Shown here piece by piece: positions 9,970-19,033 of a stretch of DNA of 52,589 bases. The stretch is taken from NCBI GenBank assembly GCA_026419775.2, contig JAOPGA020001325.1, positions 1 to 52,589 on the forward strand, given 5' to 3'. A program made the position numbers and the translations under genes. The number at the start of each line of letters is the position of its first letter. Positions within the stretch are counted from its first letter, which is position 1. This stretch comes from Acrasis kona (taxonomy: Eukaryota; Heterolobosea; Eutetramitea; Acrasida; Acrasidae). Under the pieces are notes generated by a model. It had not been told where the DNA came from and searched no databases. It worked only from the letters and a program-made list of their open reading frames with translations.

Positions 9970-10809
9970 TTATAGAGAGGCATAGCTAGCACAACGGGTA
10001 GATGAAGCTAATGAATTTCCTAATAAAACCTTCTTCTTGGTATTGCATTTAGCATCAAAGTTCTCTACGTAGACTTTGTAGCCATTATCGGAGATTGACC
10101 ACACCCAAGCGGCTACATCATTTGCAATGTTAAAGTTAAGCAAAACTGGAACAGCACAGTTTGACGGAGCGACTGGGCATCCAGAACCGAGAGTATTATT
10201 CAATTCTACTCCGTTTGATCCACGGAATGGGTCTTGTTGTATTCTGTAGTACTTGTAGTTAGAGCATCCTCTTCCTTGACACGTGGAAGCAACTGCGTGG
10301 ATTCTGTTTTGTACGTAGGGATCTGTTGCAACTTTACCGTTGTTTCCGCCAGCGTTGATGTAGACTCTGGATGTTGGTGAATTACTGTACACACCTTCTT
10401 TAGAAATAAAGTTGTTTCCGTTGTTTGCATTATACTTGTATAAATTGTCTCTTGCAACAATGGCTTGTGATGATAGGGTCAGACTGAATGGGTCTTCGCT
10501 ATATGGAGCAGATCCGCTAGAGGCTGCCACGAAAGACAAATCGGAAGTCTTGACTTGTACTTTGTTATTGTTTGATTGAGAGCCAGCAAATGTCAAGACA
10601 CAATCTCTGATCGTAGCTGGAGCGCATAGGTTTTGGGCAAATGTCTTCTTTTGAACCAGTTTGAGGTCGTGTAGAGAGTACTTATAGAGATCCTTCTGGA
10701 ATGATACATATACATATCTTGAGTCGGTAACACTAGTGGGATAGCAATCATATTCCTGTTGAGCTAGAGCAACTGCAACTAGGGCTAATAAGCAGATTAT
10801 CTTGTACAT
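9970..10809 (-). CDS. Secreted protein of unknown family
   Basis: A 279-aa protein with a clear signal peptide (MYKIICLLALVAVALA, then QQEYDC). The mature part is about 260 residues, rich in Ser, Asn, Tyr and Val, with about eight Cys that could form disulfides, and no membrane segment. It reads like a beta-rich extracellular domain: alternating patterns such as RYVYVSFQKDLYKYSL suggest propeller blades or a sandwich. No known family is recognised. The upstream 420 bases are AT-rich and gene-free and probably hold its promoter. Confidence 0.75.
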   Translation of the reverse strand: MYKIICLLALVAVALAQQEYDCYPTSVTDSRYVYVSFQKDLYKYSLHDLKLVQKKTFAQNLCAPATIRDCVLTFAGSQSNNNKVQVKTSDLSFVAASSGSAPYSEDPFSLTLSSQAIVARDNLYKYNANNGNNFISKEGVYSNSPTSRVYINAGGNNGKVATDPYVQNRIHAVASTCQGRGCSNYKYYRIQQDPFRGSNGVELNNTLGSGCPVAPSNCAVPVLLNFNIANDVAAWVWSISDNGYKVYVENFDAKCNTKKKVLLGNSLASSTRCASYASL

Positions 10810-11231
10810 GTTGCGTTTGTTAGATTATTTGGTGTGTAGCTAGCATAAAAAAAGCTTTTTAAGCATATAGACTTGCTATATAAGGATTGTACTATCTAAA
10901 AATAACTTTCATAACACCATAGAAAGCGCTTATTCCAATAAGATCTATTAATTATTATTATGTTAGAGATACATTGTAATTATTGTTAATATTGGAGTAT
11001 AATATATTACAGGATTTGGACGCTTTGGTACCCAGACCACATAATTATGCAGTCTGCCTTCTATTCAATGAATTGGACTGCTTTGAACTCACCGATCGGC
11101 TCCTCCTAGACTGTAGGGTGTTTCGTATTCTCGTTCGCCCGGAATCATGAGTTGTACGAAAAGTCTTTAAAGCCCATTTCACAAACTGGAATGTAACAAG
11201 AACGTTTCTTGATAGTATAAACGAAAGATTT
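10810..11231. other. Gene-free stretch between secreted protein and aprataxin
   Basis: Bases 10810-11020 are very AT-rich and are the likely promoter of the minus-strand secreted gene. Bases 11020-11200 are less AT-rich; a 64-codon minus-strand frame there (Arg/Ser-rich) has no recognisable domain. A non-coding RNA cannot be excluded, but no family signature was seen. Confidence 0.35.
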
Positions 11232-12584
11232 TTATTCATTACACTTTGAAATGTGGAATTTCAGCTTTGGCATGTTCTGTTGTCTACATGCACATTTGCT
11301 GCACTTCAAATCTGCCTTTAACAACTGCTCTGCTTTATTGTTGTCGATATTAAGCTTTCCATTCTTCAATAATTCATCCATTGCATTCTCAGCATCTATA
11401 AAAAATAACGTATTGTAAGAGTTATAGTGCTTCTTGTTCTTTAAACAGGGCGAATCAAAGTCTTGGGATATTATATGAAGGTGAAGTCGCCGCATAGATG
11501 GAACAGAATGATAACCAATTTTGAACTCACTTTCAGGGAATTGAGTCTTCAAATGGGCAACTATTTTATGTGCAATGTCATGGTTGTGTTGGAGATGTGG
11601 GATGTGTTCAGATGTAATGTACTTTGGACCCACAATGTCTACTTTTGAAATCATTAGTAAGTGTACTTTACTTTTTGGATACGGATCATAAACAACCATA
11701 CTTTGAGAGTCAGAATAAAACGTTCTACGCTTGTTAGAATCAGAGTTTGCATCATTTACAATATTCAACAAGGCACTGTCCCATGAACCGCCAGTGTTCA
11801 CGCAGAAGGCTATTGGAGGTGGGTCATACGCAGGTAAAAAAATATCAGGGGACTCATTAGCAGGTGCTTTAGGTTGCTCCACAACCTCAATATCAGGGTC
11901 CTCATCCTTGTTGTCAATTAACTTGTCGAAAGCATTGAATATATTTTCGTATGTCTCCTGCAACAACTTATCACCCTTTTCATAGTCATTGTTCAAGTCG
12001 TCTTGCTTAGATGGGTTCATGTTAGGACTACAAGTAAATAACACACATCTAACTTTATTTATTTTATACAATTGACTGCTTTGGTCGACCATGATTGGAT
12101 AGACATTTGTCACCGCCGCAGTATTGTATTTTGATTTAACAGAGGGAAATAGAGAGGGGTCCTTTTCGGCAAGGGGTGCATTGTTAGGAGAAAACCTCCA
12201 ATTACATTCGTGAACAATGTATGAAGAATTTTCTTCTAGATTTAGAATGTCATCTTTAATTACTCTAAATCTATCATCTTCTACCTCCAAGAAGTTAAAT
12301 GTGCCGAGGTTTGACGGTATGGTTAAATAAATATGAATGTTTTTCGACACGTTTTTGTGTAGATAGTTGTTTATAGCATTCTTCATGACTGTACGAGCGT
12401 GTTGATGATCGTAGCCATTGCTTCCAACTGATATAGGGTTGAATAGTAAGCTGTGCAAAGGTTCTTTGATAATCTTAACTTTTTTCTTCTCTTGAACTTC
12501 GCTCTCTTCAGAGCTCCTCTTGTTTGTTTTTGACGGGCTTTTGAAAAACGATAGAAGAGTTGGCTGGCCTTTGTTATTTTTCAT
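11232..12584 (-). CDS. Aprataxin-like DNA repair protein (PIP box, macro-like region, HIT, zinc finger)
   Basis: Aprataxin removes 5'-AMP from abortive DNA ligation intermediates. 450 aa, single exon. The N-terminus carries QPTLLSFF at residues 7-14, an exact PCNA-interacting PIP box (QxxLxxFF). Residues about 40-220 resemble the macro-like domain of plant/fungal aprataxins; TCSPNMNPS and NNDYEKGDKLL are typical. The HIT domain contains YHSVPSMRRLHLHII: the canonical HxHxH triad is here R366-x-H368-x-H370, so the first His is Arg while the presumed nucleophile (H368) is kept. SQDFDSPCLKNKKH follows. The C-terminal C2HC zinc finger has C428, C431, H444 and C448 with the family NMPKLK turn. Nuclear location is expected. 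Its start codon lies one base from that of a divergent microprotein gene. Confidence 0.92.
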   Translation of the reverse strand: MKNNKGQPTLLSFFKSPSKTNKRSSEESEVQEKKKVKIIKEPLHSLLFNPISVGSNGYDHQHARTVMKNAINNYLHKNVSKNIHIYLTIPSNLGTFNFLEVEDDRFRVIKDDILNLEENSSYIVHECNWRFSPNNAPLAEKDPSLFPSVKSKYNTAAVTNVYPIMVDQSSQLYKINKVRCVLFTCSPNMNPSKQDDLNNDYEKGDKLLQETYENIFNAFDKLIDNKDEDPDIEVVEQPKAPANESPDIFLPAYDPPPIAFCVNTGGSWDSALLNIVNDANSDSNKRRTFYSDSQSMVVYDPYPKSKVHLLMISKVDIVGPKYITSEHIPHLQHNHDIAHKIVAHLKTQFPESEFKIGYHSVPSMRRLHLHIISQDFDSPCLKNKKHYNSYNTLFFIDAENAMDELLKNGKLNIDNNKAEQLLKADLKCSKCACRQQNMPKLKFHISKCNE

Positions 12585-12585
12585 T

Positions 12586-12744
12586 ATGACTCAACCAAAT
12601 ACGGGTTTTACAATCCTTGCCTTAGACATGTATTAAGATGAATATAAAGAGAGTTTGGAAAAAAGAAGAAAACAACAGGAAGAAAAAGGAGGTTTGGCTC
12701 ATTTATTGGATCAGATGCTCTATCAGTATACTTTGCATTCATAG
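12586..12744 (+). CDS. Spliced microprotein, 41 aa, unknown
   Basis: A small gene too short for routine ORF lists. ATG at 12586; exon 1 is 12586-12604, a 33-nt intron (12605-12637, GTTTTA...TTAAG) follows, and exon 2 is 12638-12744. The product starts MTQPNTDEYKESLEKRRKQQ and ends LLDQMLYQYTLHS; it is a charged helix. The reading frame looks protein-like and the intron matches the genome's intron size. A possible further intron starting at the GTATAC at 12726 would extend it, and this was not resolved. No family is recognised; small mitochondrial assembly factors have comparable size, but that is only a guess. Confidence 0.4.
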
Positions 12745-13068
12745 CCTGTCAACGTTCATCAATGCAGACGAGCAAACGTTTATTATTATTCAAATTGTTT
12801 AGAGTGTTGGACTTGAAGGATATGGATAGAACTCAAACTGGATGAGTGTATGCGCAAAAAAGCCAAATAACATTAATTTGTGAATAAAACCATTATGCAA
12901 TAAATTCCATCCGTGGCAATTCAGTCTGAGCCTTTCCGACTTATCCCTCTTGATAACTTTCTTTGATGTGAATGCAACGGAATTTCCCGATCTGATTATA
13001 GTTAGGAGAGCTTCTTAAGGTTAGTTTCCTCGTTGTAACAGTCTAAAAACTTCCGAAAACACGTCTTT
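12745..13068. other. Intergenic region upstream of the reverse-transcriptase gene
   Basis: No ORF or RNA gene is recognised. It probably contains the 5' leader and promoter of the downstream rvt-like gene. Confidence 0.35.
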
Positions 13069-15678
13069 GTGTGGATGACGTTCCGAGAACTTCAACACTT
13101 CGTTCCGAATACCTATAAAAGAATTCGTGTCAACAGAACCCAACAACAAAAAATGAAAACAATATCACAACAAGTGCTCTCAAAAGCAACAGTTGCAAAG
13201 TTGGAAGAAATTAAAAAACAAAGGGAGTTCTTGGAAAAACATTACGATGACGTGCTGTTAAACGCTGATAAGCAAAGTACCAAAGCAAACGAACTTAGCG
13301 TACTCCACGAAGGAATCAAGAAAGTGAAGGACCACCACAAACACTTTCGTGAAATAGACCACGTTGAGCGTCAAATGAAACTGCCATCCTTTTACGGCGA
13401 TGACGGACTATCCAGATGGACCACAAAGTTAAGAAACGAAATAAAGAATGGTAGAAGAAGACAATTCCAAACAAATTTGTTTTGCAGTGTATTAGAAGAG
13501 TGGTTAAAAAACACAACTGAAGAGAGCTCATGGGTTGACGTATCAAACGACAAAGTTGTCAAGGGAAGCAACTCCAAGTTGACCGAGCTTATTGACGGAG
13601 CATTTGCAAAAGTGAAAAAGAGTTACAAAGAAAGCACCAAAACCGCCATCAACAAAATATTCATCGACTATGAACTACCAACATATCTCAATCCCCCCAC
13701 CGATCTTCTAGGCAAGGTATCCAAACAAGAGACCGAGGCTGCCATCAAGAACATCATCACCAAGGGCCTCATCACCAACGCCGCCACTTCGCAAGAGTTA
13801 AAAACTTTGTGCGACGACGATGTAACCATTGGAGAATTATCAGATCTCTTGAGCATCAAACTCCAAGACATTCACAATTGGGACTGGAAACTAGATGGCG
13901 ACGCCCCACCAACGTTCCATTTCGAAAAATTCTCGAATGGGAAGGTGAGGTCTTTTGTCGATGCCGAGTACATGGATATTTTGTTTTTGCAAATCATTGG
14001 AACTCGTATTGGTGTTAATATAAAAAGGAGCCTGAGCAGTCTCATCAACGTATGCGCGGGAACGAGTCTTTATCGCAGAGCCATCACCGGTAAATTCTTA
14101 ACCCTATTACCAGAAAGTGTTTGCAAGGTCGAAACCGACATGTATCAGAGAACAGAGAGAGAAGAGGAGAGTGCGTCAGAAGAGGCCTCTGAGAACTCTA
14201 ATGATATCGACGTCATGGCAAAGACTGATGTTCTGGAAGGCGTTACTAGTCATTTGGGACATGCTAGAGCAAAGAGTCCCACGGAGGGTATGGTAGTGCT
14301 GTTCACCGACATTCATGACTTTAGTAACAGCTTGCCACACTCCACCATCCTTGCAGTCATGGATGCATTTGGTTATGGTGCTTATCTGAACTTCTTTGAA
14401 AAGTTCTTAAGGGTAAAAATAAAATATAATGGACGCGACGGTGTTGTTACGAAGGGAACGCCCCTACGATACGCACTGAGCGATGTCTTTTGTGAATGCG
14501 TCATGTTTGTTTTAGATTATCAAATGAACAAGTTCTCTAATTCGACAAGCGTGAAGGAAACTAATTCTTTAGAGCTGTTTAGATGTTGTGACGATACTTA
14601 CATGCTATCCAAATCATCTAAAGTTATTTATCAAGCCTTTGAGCTTTACTCATCCACTCTATCTTTGCTCGGGATGAAATTGAATCACAAGAAATCTGGC
14701 TACTGTATAGTAGACTTTCCTCGTCATACGTCAGATGTTTACTTTACCTTGTTCAATAATAGAAGCAAAAAGAACCAACTTCAGGACCCACTTCCAAAAC
14801 CTAATATTAATGATAATGACTTGAGAACATTACCGGACAATGATGTCAATTGGGGATTCTTGAAGTTACACAAAGACGGTTATTTTAGAGTCAATCCAGT
14901 TGTGTTTGATGAGTTTAAAAAGAGCATGATTGAAAAAGTCAAATCTGGATCTTCGTTAATGAAGCAAGTGAATGTTTATAACAGTCAGTTAAAGTTATTG
15001 GACATGTATGTTGGTAAGGGAGCTGGCATTAATGATGCACTCTACAAGCAATCAGTATTGAACGCTTACGAGGACATTCACGCACGCTTTGGCAACGAAA
15101 GTTCTCTAGAGTACTTTATAAGAGTCATCAAGGAAAAATTCTTTGAAAAATCAGAGAAGGTTGATGTGATGGAGGCGTGGGTGTATTGGCCAGTTACTGC
15201 AGGTGGATTGGGACTTACTCATGCGTTGATAGAACCATTTGTTCGCACTCATAACATGGGTCCGGACTATTACTTGATAGTATCATCCGTGCCAAAAGCC
15301 TGGAGCCCCATTCATAAACGCCACATGATTGTTAATGAGATTAAAGCAAAGACTGGAGGGAGCAATGACCAGAATATGATAAAATGGACAGCGGAAGAGG
15401 AGGCGGAAAGGTCTTGGACATATAAGTTCGAATTTCAAGTGGGTACTACAAAACCTGATGTTGAACCTCCTCGTACTGAAGAATTTGATAAATTGGTCGC
15501 CATGTTCTGCAGCAGAGGAAGTGAGATGAGACAGTCCAGACAGAGCAACTTGAGCACGTACTGGAAGTGGATTGTTTTTAATTACTCTGATCAGGTGTTG
15601 AGTACTTTTGGAAGCTTGGAGTTTGCGTCAGCTGGTTCTATTCCGATCAATCTCATTTTGAGCACAAAGAAGGGATAA
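13069..15678 (+). CDS. Cellular reverse-transcriptase-related protein (rvt-like)
   Basis: An 869-aa intact single-exon protein with a polymerase palm. The order of motifs is: N-terminal coiled-coil region (about residues 35-110), fingers, a long acidic Ser/Glu insertion (about 360-390), motif A FTDIHDFS (D414), motif B GVVTKGTPLRYAL (458-470), motif C CCDDTYM (D508, D509) and motif D LGMKLNHKKSG. All three catalytic Asp residues are present. The C-terminal part includes YWPVTAGGLGL. No integrase, endonuclease, protease, RNase H or terminal repeats flank it, so it does not look like a retroelement. This matches the single-copy rvt genes described in fungi, oomycetes, bdelloids and a few others, proteins with RT activity but unclear function. 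The start could also be an internal ATG (13075 or 13153). Telomerase RT was considered and is less likely. Confidence 0.8.
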   Translation: MWMTFRELQHFVPNTYKRIRVNRTQQQKMKTISQQVLSKATVAKLEEIKKQREFLEKHYDDVLLNADKQSTKANELSVLHEGIKKVKDHHKHFREIDHVERQMKLPSFYGDDGLSRWTTKLRNEIKNGRRRQFQTNLFCSVLEEWLKNTTEESSWVDVSNDKVVKGSNSKLTELIDGAFAKVKKSYKESTKTAINKIFIDYELPTYLNPPTDLLGKVSKQETEAAIKNIITKGLITNAATSQELKTLCDDDVTIGELSDLLSIKLQDIHNWDWKLDGDAPPTFHFEKFSNGKVRSFVDAEYMDILFLQIIGTRIGVNIKRSLSSLINVCAGTSLYRRAITGKFLTLLPESVCKVETDMYQRTEREEESASEEASENSNDIDVMAKTDVLEGVTSHLGHARAKSPTEGMVVLFTDIHDFSNSLPHSTILAVMDAFGYGAYLNFFEKFLRVKIKYNGRDGVVTKGTPLRYALSDVFCECVMFVLDYQMNKFSNSTSVKETNSLELFRCCDDTYMLSKSSKVIYQAFELYSSTLSLLGMKLNHKKSGYCIVDFPRHTSDVYFTLFNNRSKKNQLQDPLPKPNINDNDLRTLPDNDVNWGFLKLHKDGYFRVNPVVFDEFKKSMIEKVKSGSSLMKQVNVYNSQLKLLDMYVGKGAGINDALYKQSVLNAYEDIHARFGNESSLEYFIRVIKEKFFEKSEKVDVMEAWVYWPVTAGGLGLTHALIEPFVRTHNMGPDYYLIVSSVPKAWSPIHKRHMIVNEIKAKTGGSNDQNMIKWTAEEEAERSWTYKFEFQVGTTKPDVEPPRTEEFDKLVAMFCSRGSEMRQSRQSNLSTYWKWIVFNYSDQVLSTFGSLEFASAGSIPINLILSTKKG

Positions 15679-15818
15679 ATAAATTGCTTTTATGTTGTAT
15701 TCTCGTGTGTTTTGTTGGTTGGCTTTTATTATAATTCAAGTCATGAACAACCAAAAATTCGTAACCTTGTTGCATAAAGAGCAATTTTGTTCATCTAATG
15801 GTTAGGTATGTAAAACTA

Positions 15819-15903
15819 CGCCCACCGAGGGGCTCGAACCCTCGACCACAAGATTAAGAGTCTTGCGCTCTACCGAATACTCAAAAATCTGAGCTAGACG
15901 GGC
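15819..15903 (-). tRNA. tRNA-Lys (CTT) with a 12-nt D-loop insertion
   Basis: On the minus strand the acceptor strands GCCCGTC and GGTGGGC pair (two G-U pairs). The anticodon arm is CAAGA-CTCTTAA-TCTTG, giving anticodon CTT. The variable loop is TGGTC and the T arm GAGGG-TTCGAGC-CCCTC; the discriminator is G. The D stem GCTC/GAGC is intact, but its loop reads AG-ATTTTTGAGTAT-TCGGTA, 12 nt longer than the usual AGTCGGTA. The extra bases are plus-strand 15877-15888 (boundaries uncertain by a base or two). There is no intron at the canonical 37/38 position. A T-run follows the 3' end on the minus strand. All other elements are canonical, so the gene is probably functional after removal of, or despite, the insert. 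Confidence 0.9.
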
Positions 15904-16140
15904 GGTGTTATCTAAACTTTTTTTACTAAACATTGATATTATATTCCACTTGCTTTCGGATTATTTACACTAAACCAGCAGTTCAACATACTAGTTAATT
16001 GTTATGTTCGTAGAATTCAATGAGGAAAGAATTTACAGACTTGATTTGATTGAAAAGTTGATATTAATATATTATAATAAACCTCCGCGCTTGCGGCGTA
16101 GGGGTATTTACATAAAATTTTCCGGTGCACTTTAACCCGC
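15904..16140. other. AT-rich intergenic, nothing recognised
   Basis: Contains the upstream region of the minus-strand tRNA-Lys and the 3' flank of the next minus-strand gene. No further gene is recognised. Confidence 0.35.
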
Positions 16141-16557
16141 TCACGCTTTGCTTTTGCCCAACACTAACTCATGTTCGTTACCCTTTATCAATGCAGTATG
16201 TGTCCACTTGATTTGATCTCGAAGCAAGTCTGGTTCATTTAATTCATAATCTACAACGTATCTGTCGGGCTCCTGCTCAAGTGGCACATGCTCCACTTTG
16301 CTAATATGTATAATCTTTCTGCCAAAATGCTTCCCTTCTATCAGAGATATGACCCTCTCAATGTCACTTCCCAACTCCTGTCCTGGTCTGCTTAGGGCAT
16401 ATTCTTTCAGAGCTTTGTGGTTATATCTCTTCGTCCTTCTTCTTCGCCTTAAAAGTAGAAGTAGAATTGAGGAAAAAAGAGCAGGTACTGCCAGTGCTAG
16501 GACCTTTAACCATTTGATGATTGTCTCCGCACTGTTCGTGGTATTTGAAATCAACAT
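16141..16557 (-). CDS. Small single-pass membrane protein, unknown
   Basis: A 138-aa protein. A polar N-terminus of about 14 residues is followed by a hydrophobic helix (WLKVLALAVPALFSSILLLLL) and then a strongly basic stop-transfer cluster (RRRRRTKR), which predicts an N-out, C-in orientation. The remaining roughly 95 residues are a soluble alpha/beta-looking domain with no recognised family. Terminates with TGA. Confidence 0.6.
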   Translation of the reverse strand: MLISNTTNSAETIIKWLKVLALAVPALFSSILLLLLRRRRRTKRYNHKALKEYALSRPGQELGSDIERVISLIEGKHFGRKIIHISKVEHVPLEQEPDRYVVDYELNEPDLLRDQIKWTHTALIKGNEHELVLGKSKA

Positions 16558-17308
16558 GTTTTTATCTTTTTATATTTTTGCATCGCCGCAAAATCCCGAT
16601 TTTAAAATAACACATACGGTTCATGTGGAACGAGATATGATTACTTGACCAGTGCCACCAATTTGATACAGTGATCCAAAATATATATTGTTTGACAGTA
16701 GTGATATATACCAACACCTTTACAGTAAATATCGTGGAATATCGAATTCCAATTACGACATTAAAGAGTCCATCTACAGATTTCTTCTAAATTATCGTCA
16801 AATCACAACTTGATAAATGAAGAAAAAAAATTAGCAAATAGAAATTTAATTTATTCATCCTCCATCTCTTTGCTGCATCTTTAACCAAATGATTGCGGCT
16901 GTAACCAGCTACAAAAAAGTAACATCTTCAAGTGCTCTATCATACTTGTGCACGTGATAGATAGTGGTGTGTTTTTGACGTTTAATGCCAATATCAACTC
17001 TGAAAAAGTCCAAGATTCGTACTCATGTTTGCTGCGTTTAGCTGCTTCTTTGTCAGTTTGAGTTACTTTATTACTGAACAATACATGATGATACTAACCA
17101 GCACCCACTCGTTCAAGGTATCGCAGTATGCTTTACGGACGCATCTTCCCTTCTTCGTCAATTTGAACATGATGGAAACCTTCATTCTAATATTTTTTTC
17201 TGTTATTAAAATGATAAAATGTGGTCGCCATTGTCACCAACTGCATCGTGAGAACGCCTCGCTAAACCTCAAGACTGTTTGTAAGAATCAACCAAGTTGT
17301 GAAAATAA
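16558..17308. other. Region with an unresolved minus-strand gene at about 16870-17190
   Basis: The minus strand between about 17190 and 16870 has several protein-like segments in different frames. One begins MKVSIMFKLTKKGRCVRKAY (ATG near 17183); another contains TQTDKEAAKRSKHEYESW; a third contains RVDIGIKRQKHTTIYHVH. They are separated by plausible short introns (GTTAGT, GTATGA donors), but no combination of splice sites gave one clearly correct frame. A small spliced gene is likely, structure unknown. The rest (16558-16860) is AT-rich with no recognised feature. Confidence 0.35.
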
Positions 17309-17692
17309 ATGCTCTCATTCCCAAGTGTGCGTAGCCTATGCAGGCACGCTCATAAGATAATCTCAACGAATCAATCCCTACGAAAACTACATGTCGAACC
17401 ACCACGTATAACGAACAATTCATGGGGGAATTTGCGCTACCCCTCCATAATTCAACCAACACACAATACTGAAGTAACAATGCCCTCAACATCATTATAT
17501 ATTCGCGACGTTTTCGAAAGACCAGAAATATCAATTCCATACCAACCACGTATTACAATTCAAGACAGGATAAAACATGAAGTGTATTGCGATAGCGTAA
17601 AAAGAAAGAGAAAAAAGAAGATGAATAGACATCACTACAGAAAGAGGCTCAAGAAGACAAGATCACTTCGCAGAAAGCTTGGAAAAGCATAA
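17309..17692 (+). CDS. Mitochondrial small ribosomal subunit protein mS38 (AURKAIP1/Cox24 family)
   Basis: A 127-aa protein. The N-terminus (MLSFPSVRSLCRHAHKIIS) is a typical mitochondrial presequence. The C-terminal 35 residues are the basic mS38 motif (KRKRKKKMNRHHYRKRLKK, then TRSLRRKLGK), which in the known family binds the mitoribosomal decoding-site rRNA. The middle is weakly conserved, as in all homologues. The gene ends 108 bases before PA2G4. Confidence 0.88.
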   Translation: MLSFPSVRSLCRHAHKIISTNQSLRKLHVEPPRITNNSWGNLRYPSIIQPTHNTEVTMPSTSLYIRDVFERPEISIPYQPRITIQDRIKHEVYCDSVKRKRKKKMNRHHYRKRLKKTRSLRRKLGKA

Positions 17693-17800
17693 ATATGTAA
17701 TAAAGAAGGGTTCACGAAGTTCATTAAAATTTGTCTAGTTTTTTGTTTTTACAATTTACTGAGTTGACAAAACTTTTTTTCACAAACACAACTGATCAAA

Positions 17801-19020
17801 ATGAGTGATAACAAGGATGTAATGGATGTAGAAGACACTCCAAAGAAGGAGGAAACCAGCACAGAAGATGAAGGTCTAGATAATGAGTCCGTGTTACAAA
17901 AGTACCGTTTGGCTGCTGAGGTTGTTAACGCAGCCATTGCATACTTACAAAAGGAATGCGTACCAGGCAAAAGAGTCGTCGAAATATGCGAACTTGGAGA
18001 TAAATTCATCACCGAAAATGCAAAGAAGTGTTTTGCCAAAAAGAAGGGCATGTTAAAGGGCATTGCATTCCCCACTTGTGTGAACGTGAATCAAATCGTT
18101 TGCCATTATTCACCCTACGAAGACGATCAACTCGCTCTAAAAGAGAATGACGTCGTAAGAATGTATGTGTTTTATTTTTCTCGTGTGGTCTAATCATTAA
18201 AAGTGATCTTGGTGCACACGTTGATGGCTATGCTTCATTCGGAGCACACACCTTCATCCTGACCAACAACCAAATCACAGGTCGCGCTGCCGACGTATTC
18301 GCTGCCGCACAAACAGCACTGCACGTAGCGACGCGCTTGTTGAAGCCAGGCAAAAAAAACTCCGAAATCACCGCCGCCATCAAGAAAATCTCCGAGGAGT
18401 TCGGCGTCAGTCCCGCCGAAGGTGTTTTATCCCATCAAATCAAACGTTTCGTCTTGGACGGTCAAAACACCATCATCTTGAAGGAAACACTCGACCATCA
18501 CGTCGAAGAGGTCACATTCGAAGAAAACACCGTATACGTGTTGGACTTGGTATTCACGACCAGCGGAGAGGGTAGATTGAAGGAGACACAACCAAAGACC
18601 GGAGTATACAGGAGACAAGCGGAGACTTCTTACAACTTGAAGACTCAATCAGCAAGATCCACATTAAATGACATCAACACCAGATTCGGAACGTTCCCAT
18701 TCAGCGTTCGTGCGTTGGACAAGAAGACCGGTCGCATCGGAATCGTCGAATTGTTCCGTCACAATTTGATCGATCCATACCCAGTGCTGTGCGAGAAGGC
18801 AGGAGAGACCGCAGTGCACCTCAAGAGCACCGTTCTACTTTTACCAAGAGAGACTCAAGTGTTGACTGGCACACAGACCATTCAAAGCTATGTGAGCGAG
18901 AAGAAGTTGCAAGATGCAAACTTGTTGGCCGTCCTTGCCACCAACTTGAAGAGCGCCAAGAAGAAGGGAAAGAAGGACAAGAAGGCATCTGATGATACCA
19001 TGGACACTACACAAGAATAA
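17801..19020 (+). CDS. Proliferation-associated protein 2G4 / EBP1 (peptidase M24 fold)
   Basis: A methionine-aminopeptidase-like protein without peptidase activity that binds the ribosome exit tunnel and RNA. Exon 1 is 17801-18162, the intron 18163-18203 (41 nt, GTATGT...AAAAG), exon 2 18204-19020; 392 aa, the family length. The splice restores NDVVRIDLGAHVDGYASF, exactly the family sequence around the former metal site. Other typical segments are GIAFPTCVNVNQIVCHYSP, FILTNNQITGRAADVF and FPFSVRALDKKTGRIGI. The basic C-terminus (AKKKGKKDKK) is the known RNA/ribosome-binding tail. Codon use is G/C-richer at third positions than its neighbours, as expected of a highly expressed gene. Confidence 0.96.
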
Positions 19021-19033
19021 ATAATGACTTTAA

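Noticed and set aside
13069-15678. Telomerase reverse transcriptase
   Set aside because: Motif C context (CCDDTYM) and the C-terminal GGLGL region fit rvt better, and no T motif or TRBD-like region was seen in the N-terminal half.
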